A DNA stretch of 64,000 bases, from contig OY762280.1 of assembly GCA_963665525.1 (NCBI GenBank), forward strand, positions 868,001 to 932,000, in the 5' to 3' direction. Below, piece after piece: positions 50,786 through 58,832 of this stretch; the first letter of the stretch is position 1; the number at the start of each line of letters is the position of its first letter. Origin of the DNA: UBA12077 sp963665525. GTDB taxonomy: Bacteria; Bacteroidota; Bacteroidia; Bacteroidales; UBA12077. The position numbers and the translations under genes are program-made. A model generated the notes under the pieces. The model made no database searches. It had not been told where the DNA came from and worked only from the letters and a program-made list of their open reading frames with translations.

Positions 50786-53700
50786 TCGCTGATGTTTTAT
50801 TTAAATCGATTGGAATAATCTGATATTTATAAGAATATTTTTTAGCAGGAAGAGTATACTGTTCATGAGTTCTGGCTCCCCAGGTATTATCTCCGCCAAC
50901 ACCCATTTGTTGGTAATCGATATTTAAACTAATAATATCTCCTTTTTTTACCTCATTACCATGACGAGGGGCTATTTTATCATGCCTTTCTAATAATCTT
51001 TTATCAAGTTGTTGAGCATTGATATTTAATAAATCATCGCCAATAAACATAAGTCCTTTGCCTTCTTTATTATGTAAAATTAGCCAACGAACATCTGTTT
51101 TATTTCCTGTTTCTTGTGGGCGAACATAGGGATGATATTGCTCCCAAACAGTGCTGTTATAGGTGCTAATTTTGGCTCCTGTTTTTCTGTCCCAATAAGA
51201 CTCATATGGACCACGACCATACCATGATATCCGATCAAACTCTTTTTTAAGAATAAGTTCATTTCCAAAACGAGGTAACTCAGGTAATTTATTATTTTCC
51301 GGCTCAAAATAGTTTTCTATTTCTATTTTGCCATTTCCCCAGATATTATAATTGATTGAATAGTGTGAATTTGTTTCGCTATCATACAGTTTTACCTTGA
51401 CTTTAACGGTTTTGCCATTTTCAGAACTATGAATTTCGGTTACCTTAAGTCTTTCAAAGTAATTTTTCCATATGCCACATCTGGCGGGCATGTTATTACC
51501 CAAGTCATTATCCGTGGGAGCCCTCCATAAATCAGGCTTTGGTCCTATATTAAGATACTCTGATTTTTCATATTTATAGGATGTAATAAGCCCGGTTTGT
51601 TTATCAATTACAATGCTTAAATTTTTATTAGTTACCTGAATGGTTGATTGATCTTCTTTAAATTTAAATTTCTTATAGCTTATTTTTTGTGATGACTCCT
51701 TCTTATTAATTGGTAATGTAAATTGATCCCATGCTACTTCATGACCAGCCGGAACCAGAAACTTATCCTTTTTACGTTTGGCAATAAGAGTAACAATATA
51801 TTCCGTATTTGCTAAAGGATTTTCGACATTAATATTTGGAGTGATCGAAGTGCTGGCATGTGCAGGAACATCAATGTTTGGAATTGTTCCTTCCTGGATT
51901 TTTATTCCATTTGCCATAAGTTCCCAGTAGAAATTAAATTCATTTAAATTGGTAAAGTCATATTTATTTTGAATCTCAAAAGTTTTATAATCTTCTGTTT
52001 TGAACTTAATGTTTTGATAAACTTTTTTTACTTCCCATATGTGTGGATTAAAATTTCCATCGGCTTGTATCAGTCCATTAGCACAGAAATTAGAGTCGTT
52101 CATATGTTCTTCGCCAAAATCACCTCCATAGGCCCAGACCGGAACCGAGTTTATTTCTTTATAAATGGTCTGGTCAATCCAATCCCAAATAAAGCCACCT
52201 TGCAGAATTGGATATTTTTCTATTACATCCCAGTAATCCTGTAAATTACCAACACTATTTCCCATAGCATGAGCATATTCGCATAAAATAAGAGGTTTAT
52301 CTCTATTTTCTGATACATATTTTTTTAGAAAATCAATATTGCGATACATCGGGCAAACAATATCGGTATGATCTTCGTACCAGGCAGGCTGATATTGAAC
52401 TGGTCGGGAAGAATCTTTCGATTTGATGTATTTGTAAATGATGTTAAAATTTTCTCCATCACCGGCTTCATTACCTAATGACCAGATGATGATACTTGGG
52501 TGATTTTTATCTCTTTGAATCATTCTGTTTGCTCTATCGATAAATGCTTTCTCCCAGTTTTTATCATTGGTTAGCATTTCATAACTCTGTTCATGATATT
52601 GCATTCCATGTGCTTCTATATTGGCTTCATCAATAACATATAATCCATATTTATCGCATAGGTCGTACCAATAAGAATCGTTGGGATAATGACTTGAGCG
52701 TACAGCATTGATATTAAATTGCTTCATTAATTGGATGTCTCGTTCCATATTTTCACGCGAAGCATATCGTCCTTTATAAGGATCAAATTCGCAACGGTTA
52801 ACACCTTTGATATAAATTGGAACTCCATTTACAAGCAATTGCTTGTTCTTAATTTCAATTTTTCTAAATCCGAATTTTTGACTTATAATTTCAGGTTTAG
52901 GCGATCTGTTTGTTTTTAGTTTTGCAACCAGAGTATATAAGTATGGATTTTCAGCATTCCATTTTGTTGGATTTTTAAATCTGTAATTAAAGTCAAATGT
53001 TTTAGTTGCTTTTATTACATCAATGCTTAATGTAGTATCAATAATTACCTTGTATTCATTATCGGATAATTGAATTTCCAATTTTGTGTTTTTGATTTCT
53101 TCGGATGTGTAATTATGAATATCGAACTGAGCATTAAGCATCCCGTTTTTATAAAAGCTGTCTAGTTCAGGTTTAAGAGTAATATCAAAAATAGATATAT
53201 TATTTTTTGTATAAATGAACACATCGCGTTCTATACCACTAATACGCCAGGTATCCTGACCTTCGAGATAACTTCCGTCGCTCCAGCGATAAACTTCCAG
53301 TGAAACTGTATTTTCTCCTCCTTTCAGATATTTTGAGATGTTAAATTCAGATGGAGTTTTACTTCCCTGGCTATATCCAACTTTTTTGCCATTAATCCAT
53401 AAATAACAAGCTGAACGTACCGACCCAAAATGAATATAAACTTGTTTGTTTTCCCAGTCAGAAGGTATGATGAAAGTTCTTTTGTATGAACCAACTGGAT
53501 TATAGTTTTTATCAAAATACGGTGGGTTAGGAGTAAAGGGGTATTCCTCGTCTAAATAGTATGGTGTTCCAAAACCTTGTAATTCCCAGTTTCCAGGCAC
53601 TTCTATATCATCCCAGGCTGACACATTGAAATCGTTTTTATAAAAATCGACAGGTCTTTCATCTGGATTTTTTGAATAATTAAACCTCCATGTTCCGTTC

Positions 53701-53885
53701 AGGCTTTGATAGTTTGATGAAGATTGATAATTTATATCAAAAGCTTGTTGCTGATTATCATATGGAATAAAAAGAGTATGAGGTTTTTCTTTATTTCTTT
53801 CTAAAATTTGCGGATTTTCCCAATCGTTTTGAGCAAAAGCTGCAAAAAAACATATTGGTAAGAGTAATGAAAGTAAATATCTCAT
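50760..53885 (-). CDS. Secreted beta-galactosidase (GH2, LacZ-type)
   Basis: A 1041-residue enzyme with signal peptide (LLSLLLPICFFAAFAQ), so lactose-type galactosides are probably split in the periplasm. All five LacZ domains are present: sugar-binding (YNPVGSYKRTFIIP), Ig-like, the TIM barrel with acid/base Glu in WSLGNEAGDGENF and nucleophile Glu in PLILCEYAHAMGNSVGNLQDYWD, and the C-terminal domain (LWRAPTDNDLGN, WYGRGPYESYWDRKTGAKI). Length agrees with E. coli LacZ. Same operon as galM, the GH63-like gene, galK and the symporter. Confidence 0.95.
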   Translation of the reverse strand: MRYLLSLLLPICFFAAFAQNDWENPQILERNKEKPHTLFIPYDNQQQAFDINYQSSSNYQSLNGTWRFNYSKNPDERPVDFYKNDFNVSAWDDIEVPGNWELQGFGTPYYLDEEYPFTPNPPYFDKNYNPVGSYKRTFIIPSDWENKQVYIHFGSVRSACYLWINGKKVGYSQGSKTPSEFNISKYLKGGENTVSLEVYRWSDGSYLEGQDTWRISGIERDVFIYTKNNISIFDITLKPELDSFYKNGMLNAQFDIHNYTSEEIKNTKLEIQLSDNEYKVIIDTTLSIDVIKATKTFDFNYRFKNPTKWNAENPYLYTLVAKLKTNRSPKPEIISQKFGFRKIEIKNKQLLVNGVPIYIKGVNRCEFDPYKGRYASRENMERDIQLMKQFNINAVRSSHYPNDSYWYDLCDKYGLYVIDEANIEAHGMQYHEQSYEMLTNDKNWEKAFIDRANRMIQRDKNHPSIIIWSLGNEAGDGENFNIIYKYIKSKDSSRPVQYQPAWYEDHTDIVCPMYRNIDFLKKYVSENRDKPLILCEYAHAMGNSVGNLQDYWDVIEKYPILQGGFIWDWIDQTIYKEINSVPVWAYGGDFGEEHMNDSNFCANGLIQADGNFNPHIWEVKKVYQNIKFKTEDYKTFEIQNKYDFTNLNEFNFYWELMANGIKIQEGTIPNIDVPAHASTSITPNINVENPLANTEYIVTLIAKRKKDKFLVPAGHEVAWDQFTLPINKKESSQKISYKKFKFKEDQSTIQVTNKNLSIVIDKQTGLITSYKYEKSEYLNIGPKPDLWRAPTDNDLGNNMPARCGIWKNYFERLKVTEIHSSENGKTVKVKVKLYDSETNSHYSINYNIWGNGKIEIENYFEPENNKLPELPRFGNELILKKEFDRISWYGRGPYESYWDRKTGAKISTYNSTVWEQYHPYVRPQETGNKTDVRWLILHNKEGKGLMFIGDDLLNINAQQLDKRLLERHDKIAPRHGNEVKKGDIISLNIDYQQMGVGGDNTWGARTHEQYTLPAKKYSYKYQIIPIDLNKTSANETYIKNK

Positions 53886-53903
53886 TTTTTTAAGCTATAG
53901 AGT

Positions 53904-54938
53904 TTAAAAATTAATTTTATAGATGGTTTTTTGTTGATATGTTTCACCAGGTTTTAACATTGAATTTGTAAAGTTAACATGATTTGGACTATCGGGAAAC
54001 TGTTGGGCTTCAAGACATAATCCCTGAAATTTATTGTATGTTATCTTGTTTTTTCCTGTAAACGAACCATCGAAACCATTTGAAGTATAAAACTGCATGC
54101 TGGGTTCTGTAGTAAATACCTGAAGATTAATAGGATTATTTTTTACACTGATTTCAGCTGCTAATTTCAAATCTTTCCTGCTTTTTTTTAAGATATAGCA
54201 GTTATCATAACCACCTTTAATTATCACTCCACTATCATTTAATAATTTAGGAGTGTTTAAATCGTAATCCGTTCCATTAGTTTTGATTATTTTACCACTA
54301 GGAATATTCATTTTATCAACTTCTAAAATGGAATCAGAATTTAGTTTAATGGAATGATTTAGTATATTTTTCTCTTCACCATTTAAATTAAAATAAATAT
54401 GATTAGTGAGGCTTATTGGTGTTGTTTTATCTGTATGGGCCATATATTCTAATTTTATCTCATTGGTATCGCTTAAAGAAACCAAAAGTTTAATAGAAAG
54501 GTTTCCTGGATATCCTTCAAAACCATCAGGACTATAATGACTAAAAAGCACAGCATTTTTAATTAATTCATAATTCCAGATTATTTTATTTAACCCTATA
54601 TTTCCTCCATGTAAGTGATTGTTACCTTCGTTTTGAGTGAGCTGATATTTAATTTTGTCAATATAGAATTGACCATTTGCAATTCTATTTGCAAATCTGC
54701 CGATAGTAGAACCAAAATAATATCTCTCTGGTAAGTGATGATTCTTTAATAATTCATCTATATTCTGATATCCTAATGTAATGTCTTTTTTATTCTTGCT
54801 ATCAGTAGGAACCAATATGGATATAATTGTAGCACCATAGTTAGTTAGCACGACTTCACATCCGTTTTTATTTATCAAACTCAGAACAGTAATATTCTGA
54901 TTGCCAAACTTTATTTCTTTAATAATATGAATTTCCAT
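53904..54938 (-). CDS. galM: Aldose 1-epimerase (galactose mutarotase)
   Basis: A 344-residue mutarotase interconverting the anomers of galactose and glucose, so that beta-galactose released by LacZ can be used by galactokinase. Motifs: VLTNYGATIISILVPT, GSTIGRFANRIANGQF, NEGNNHLHGGNIGLNKIIW (catalytic-site His), SLTNHIYFNLNG and GLCLEAQQFPDSPNH with the catalytic Glu. I chose the ATG at 54938 (MEIHIIKEIKFGN). A longer ORF back to 55043 would run through the operator and promoter. No signal peptide with this start, so it is cytoplasmic. First gene of the operon. Confidence 0.93.
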   Translation of the reverse strand: MEIHIIKEIKFGNQNITVLSLINKNGCEVVLTNYGATIISILVPTDSKNKKDITLGYQNIDELLKNHHLPERYYFGSTIGRFANRIANGQFYIDKIKYQLTQNEGNNHLHGGNIGLNKIIWNYELIKNAVLFSHYSPDGFEGYPGNLSIKLLVSLSDTNEIKLEYMAHTDKTTPISLTNHIYFNLNGEEKNILNHSIKLNSDSILEVDKMNIPSGKIIKTNGTDYDLNTPKLLNDSGVIIKGGYDNCYILKKSRKDLKLAAEISVKNNPINLQVFTTEPSMQFYTSNGFDGSFTGKNKITYNKFQGLCLEAQQFPDSPNHVNFTNSMLKPGETYQQKTIYKINF

Positions 54939-54943
54939 TGATA

Positions 54944-54993
54944 CAAAAATAAAATAAAAATACATACCAGTACATACCAGTAGGTTATTTTTG
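54944..54993. promoter_or_regulatory. Divergent promoters flanking a tandem-repeat operator (galM operon / GntR regulator)
   Basis: The 10-bp unit TACATACCAG occurs twice in tandem (54961-54970, 54971-54980), so the copies lie on the same face of the helix. It is flanked symmetrically by two outward-facing -7 boxes reading TATTTTTG, one on the minus strand (54951-54944) toward galM and one on the plus strand (54986-54993) toward the regulator. Neither promoter has a TTTG at -33; the repeats occupy that place. This is what a shared operator for the adjacent GntR regulator should look like. Confidence 0.75.
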
Positions 54994-55048
54994 TTGATTT
55001 TTTTAACTAAATTTGACCAGCATTTATAAAATTTAACAATCACAGCTT

Positions 55049-56053
55049 TTGGAAAATATAATCCATATAGACAATAACTTACAAACTCCTAAATACAAAC
55101 AGATCGTCAACTCAATTTATCAAGCTATTGAAAATGGTTTACTATTAAAAGGCGATAAGATTGATTCAATAAATACGATATGTAAAAGATTTTCCTTGTC
55201 AAGAGATACTGTTCTGGTGGCTTTTAATGAATTAAAGGCTAAAGGGATTTTGATGTCAACACCAGGGAAGGGATATTATATTAAGAGTACAAATATTAAT
55301 TATAATGAAAAAGTTTTTCTATTGTTTGATGAGTTGAATGCTTTTAAAGAGGATCTTTATAATTCATTTCTAAATAGTTTAAATAATAAAGCTAAAGTTG
55401 ACATTTATTTTCATCATTTTAATAAGAATGTTTTTAATTCCCTTATAAAAGATAATATTGGTCATTATACAAAGTATGTAATTATGCCGGCATCTTTTCA
55501 GAATTTTTATCCATTGTTAGATGAACTTCCTCAAGATAAAATATATATTCTTGACCAGATTAAACCCGAATTTATAGAGCGTTATCCTGCAATATATCAG
55601 AATTTTGAGAAGGATATGTGTGACGCTTTACATTCAGGCAGTAAATTATTAAGTAAATATAAAAAGCTCATTTTGGTTTTTCCGGGAGGTAAAGAACCTA
55701 AAGGGCAACAAAGCGGATTTTTAAAATATTGTACTGATAATAAATGGGAGCACGAGATTATTGCAAACCCGTTTAAAAGAAATATACAAAAAGGAGAAGT
55801 TTATATTGTCCCTAACGACAGACATTTGGTTTATCTTGTAAAGAAAGTTAATGATAAAAATCTTAAGTTGGGAGAGGATATTGGTATTATTTCTTATAAT
55901 GATACTCCATTAAAAGAAATTGTAGAAGGAGGAATAACAACGATATCTACTAATTTTAAGAAAATGGGAGAAACTTTGGCTCACTTAATTGAGAATAAAG
56001 GGAAGGAGCAAATTGAAAATCCTTGTGCATTAATTATTCGAAGATCTCTCTAG
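55049..56053 (+). CDS. GntR-type transcriptional regulator with LacI-like sugar-binding domain
   Basis: A 334-residue regulator. Residues about 13-75 form a GntR winged helix (YKQIVNSIYQAIENGLLLKGDKIDSINTICKRFSLSRDTVLVAFNELKAKGIL). The remainder is a periplasmic-binding-protein-like domain as in LacI/AraR (YVIMPASFQNFYPLLDELP, GEDIGIISYNDTPLKEIVEGGITTISTNFKKMGETLAHLI). Start is TTG at 55049, because an in-frame stop lies at 55034 and the DNA-binding domain begins at once. It is divergent from the galactoside operon and likely controls it and itself, with galactose or a derivative as effector. Confidence 0.9.
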   Translation: MENIIHIDNNLQTPKYKQIVNSIYQAIENGLLLKGDKIDSINTICKRFSLSRDTVLVAFNELKAKGILMSTPGKGYYIKSTNINYNEKVFLLFDELNAFKEDLYNSFLNSLNNKAKVDIYFHHFNKNVFNSLIKDNIGHYTKYVIMPASFQNFYPLLDELPQDKIYILDQIKPEFIERYPAIYQNFEKDMCDALHSGSKLLSKYKKLILVFPGGKEPKGQQSGFLKYCTDNKWEHEIIANPFKRNIQKGEVYIVPNDRHLVYLVKKVNDKNLKLGEDIGIISYNDTPLKEIVEGGITTISTNFKKMGETLAHLIENKGKEQIENPCALIIRRSL

Positions 56054-56083
56054 TTTTTTTAAATATAAAGACCTAGTATCTAT

Positions 56084-57160
56084 TCAATTAACACTTATGC
56101 TTGATTGTTTTCCTTTCAAAAACAATCTTGCTGGTTTTTCAAAATATAAATAAACAAGTGAAGAAATAGTTATTAATACAATAACATAAGGATAAAAAAT
56201 ATCTTTCGTTTCTTGTCCTTTAAACCAAGGTAAGTACTTTTGGCAAATCTGCAGAACAGGAAATTGTAAGATATAAACTGAATAGCTTATGCTTCCTAAG
56301 AATATGAATGGTTTTGACGATAAAAAATCAGCTATTTTTCCTTTGATTAACGTTAAACTATAAACAACTAATATATAAAATGGAACGAGGAGTCCGTTAT
56401 GTTGGTATTTAAGAAAGTTAAAATTCTTAAATGCAGCATATAATAAGAATAATCCAATAGCTAATGTAGCTGAAAATATGTACCTTCTACTAACCTTCAA
56501 TAACCACTGATAATTCTTAATTAATAGAATTCCAAAGTTTATTCCAATAACGAAAGTAGCTAGGTGCAGTAAAGGGAAATATTTTATAAAATTATCAGGC
56601 ATTCCGTCATTTTTCAGTCTAATGAAAATATATAGATTTAAAATCCATAGTAAAGTTGAGATGGTTAAAAGTTTTTTGTTTGAAAGCTTTCTTAAGATAA
56701 CATATAACCAGGGAAAGATAAAATAGAAAAAAGCTTCGACAGATAGTGACCATGATGGGTAGTTAACATCTAAAGCCATTTTATATTTCCATGCCTGAAG
56801 TAAAAAAAGCGAATGGTAATAAGATTGTATTTGCCATTTAAGGGGAATTGAAGGATCGTATTTAAAATTGAGTATAAAATAGATGATCAGTGCTAATAGA
56901 TACACAGGTAAGATTCTTGCAGCACGACGTTGCCAGAAATTTTTACTATTGATTCTTTCTGCTAAATTATCTCCTTTTGCACTCGAAATAACGAGAATAA
57001 AACCTGATAAGAAAAAGAAATAACTCATGGCAGAAATTAAATCTCCACCCAGAGGAGCTAGTAGTTGAGTATTCATAGGCCAACTAAACAGTCCATAATG
57101 CAAAATTACAATAGAGATACTAGCTAAAAACCGTGTAAAAGTTAATTGTGGGATTTGCAT
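56084..57160 (-). CDS. Acyltransferase 3 family membrane protein (OafA-like)
   Basis: A 358-residue membrane protein with about ten hydrophobic segments. The N-terminal signature LTFTRFLASISIVILHYGLF holds the conserved His. FFLSGFILVISSAKG, FWQRRAARILPVYLLALI with Arg residues, and NYPSWSLSVEAFFYFIFPWLY follow the Acyltransferase_3 pattern. These proteins move acetyl or other acyl groups onto O-antigen, exopolysaccharide or peptidoglycan. There is no C-terminal SGNH domain. The acceptor cannot be told. Transcribed alone. Confidence 0.9.
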   Translation of the reverse strand: MQIPQLTFTRFLASISIVILHYGLFSWPMNTQLLAPLGGDLISAMSYFFFLSGFILVISSAKGDNLAERINSKNFWQRRAARILPVYLLALIIYFILNFKYDPSIPLKWQIQSYYHSLFLLQAWKYKMALDVNYPSWSLSVEAFFYFIFPWLYVILRKLSNKKLLTISTLLWILNLYIFIRLKNDGMPDNFIKYFPLLHLATFVIGINFGILLIKNYQWLLKVSRRYIFSATLAIGLFLLYAAFKNFNFLKYQHNGLLVPFYILVVYSLTLIKGKIADFLSSKPFIFLGSISYSVYILQFPVLQICQKYLPWFKGQETKDIFYPYVIVLITISSLVYLYFEKPARLFLKGKQSSISVN

Positions 57161-57336
57161 TCTCGGGTTACTTTTCTTTCAAATCTATAAACTCAAACTT
57201 ACATAATGTTTTTTATGGAAACAATACACAGAGTGCATAAAAAACATTTTGGGAGTTCCCTACTATGACTTTTATTTTTGTAATTTCTAGACTAAAATAA
57301 AAGTTTTATAGAGGAAATATAGTTAAAAACCTAATG

Positions 57337-57369
57337 AAAAAGGCATGAACGAAATCGCTAATGCCTTTT
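57337..57369 (-). terminator. Intrinsic terminator of the PaaK-like gene
   Basis: AAAAGGCAT (57338-57346) and ATGCCTTTT (57361-57369) form a 9-bp stem with a 14-nt loop. On the minus strand the stem ends in a short T run. Confidence 0.7.
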
Positions 57370-57388
57370 GATTTTTAACTAAAAAATA

Positions 57389-58696
57389 TTATTTCTTCTT
57401 TCTTTTATCAATAAATACAACTGGTTTACGTTTTAGTTCCGGGAATTTAACTTTATTGATTGATTCCTTAGATTCGAACTGAATGGTAGGAGCAACGCGT
57501 AATTTTGCCCTGAAATGGTCCTTAATGTATTTCTCAAAATTCTCAGGTTTATTGCCATTGGTTGCGATACGAATTAAAATATCATCTGTACCTATTTGGT
57601 TTGTGGATACTTCAATAATGTAATTTTCTACATAATCCATATCGTTCAAAATATCGTACAATGCAGGAGGATAAAGTGTTGTACCTTTGTATTTTATCAT
57701 TTCGTTTTTACGTCCAATTACAGGACCTAATCGCATGGAATTTCGTCCGCATTTGCATGGCTCAGTATGATGTTCAACAATATCGCCGGTTTTAAAACGA
57801 ATTAATGGCATTCCTTCAACACCAAGAGTTGTAATAACCAACTCGCCAGGTTCGCCTTCTTTTACAGGATTATTATATTCATCAACAAATTCGGTAATTA
57901 ATAACTCCGGACGGTGATGGCCACCAATACCTTCGCCACATTCAGCAAAAGCAGCACCCATTTCTGTTGAGGCATAAGTTGAATACAGTTTAATATCCCA
58001 TTTGTCTTTAATTCTCTGACCTAATGTATTTAAGGTAAAATCAGGATTCCTTAAGGCTTCGCCTATACAGATCGCTTTTTTAATACTTGAATTTTTATAA
58101 TCGATACCATTAGCTTCGGCATATTCAATTAATTTTAATATAAACGAAGGTACGGCAATCAAGGCATTGGGTTGTATTCTGCGAATGGTATCCCACTGTA
58201 GCTCAATCATACCGTTTCCAACACGAACCATTCCAGCTCCCAGCTTTTTTATTCCGAGAAAATAGGCAAGTCCTGCCATAAATCTACGGTCTAATGTCAC
58301 CATTAATTGATAGATATCATCAGGATTACCATCAGAACATTTAAATGAAATATATTCATTATATGCTAGTCGATCCAAATCAGCATCAGTCATTGCAAAG
58401 GTTACTGGATCGCCTAGTGTTCCGGATGTTGTGATATAATCAACAATTTGGCGCTTATCTACACAAATAAAATCATCGTTTTGTTCGTAAAGATCATCTT
58501 TAGTAGTAAATGGCAGTTTTTGTAGATCTTCAATAGATTTTATATCGTTAATATCAATACTATACTCCTTAAATAGTTCGGAGTAGAACTTTGAGTTTTT
58601 ATTAACGTATCCAAGAAGTTCTTTCAATTGTTTTTCCTGAAATATTTTTATTTCTTCTTTTGATTTATGATCTATATCTAAAGGGAATTTTTGCAT
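57389..58696 (-). CDS. Phenylacetate-CoA ligase family protein (PaaK-like)
   Basis: A 435-residue adenylate-forming enzyme. The AMP-binding loop TTSGTLGDPVTFAMTDAD, LYSTYASTEMGAAFAECGEG, ELVITTLGVEGMPLIRFKTGDIV and the C-terminal hinge GRKNEMIKYKGTTLYPPALYDIL are all PaaK-like. It should activate an aryl or other carboxylic acid as AMP and then CoA thioester. In anaerobic Bacteroidota, PaaK homologues often accompany indolepyruvate oxidoreductase for amino-acid-derived aryl acids, but that enzyme is not in the window. A link to the acyl-chain genes at 36-44 kb is possible but unsupported by position. Confidence 0.9.
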   Translation of the reverse strand: MQKFPLDIDHKSKEEIKIFQEKQLKELLGYVNKNSKFYSELFKEYSIDINDIKSIEDLQKLPFTTKDDLYEQNDDFICVDKRQIVDYITTSGTLGDPVTFAMTDADLDRLAYNEYISFKCSDGNPDDIYQLMVTLDRRFMAGLAYFLGIKKLGAGMVRVGNGMIELQWDTIRRIQPNALIAVPSFILKLIEYAEANGIDYKNSSIKKAICIGEALRNPDFTLNTLGQRIKDKWDIKLYSTYASTEMGAAFAECGEGIGGHHRPELLITEFVDEYNNPVKEGEPGELVITTLGVEGMPLIRFKTGDIVEHHTEPCKCGRNSMRLGPVIGRKNEMIKYKGTTLYPPALYDILNDMDYVENYIIEVSTNQIGTDDILIRIATNGNKPENFEKYIKDHFRAKLRVAPTIQFESKESINKVKFPELKRKPVVFIDKRKKK

Positions 58697-58832
58697 TTTA
58701 TTTTAATTAAGAAAACTTCAAATTTAATATCTTAATTGGGAATCAAGAAGAAAACAGGAATTAATTTGAATTTAAAAAAGTCATCATTCGTAATTATAAA
58801 TTTTATAAAGGTTTTGAAAAGTTGTATTTGGG

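Noticed and set aside
54939..55043. Upstream start of galM at 55043
   Set aside because: The extension translates the operator/promoter region and gives a non-family, tyrosine-rich segment. The ATG at 54938 aligns with mutarotases.
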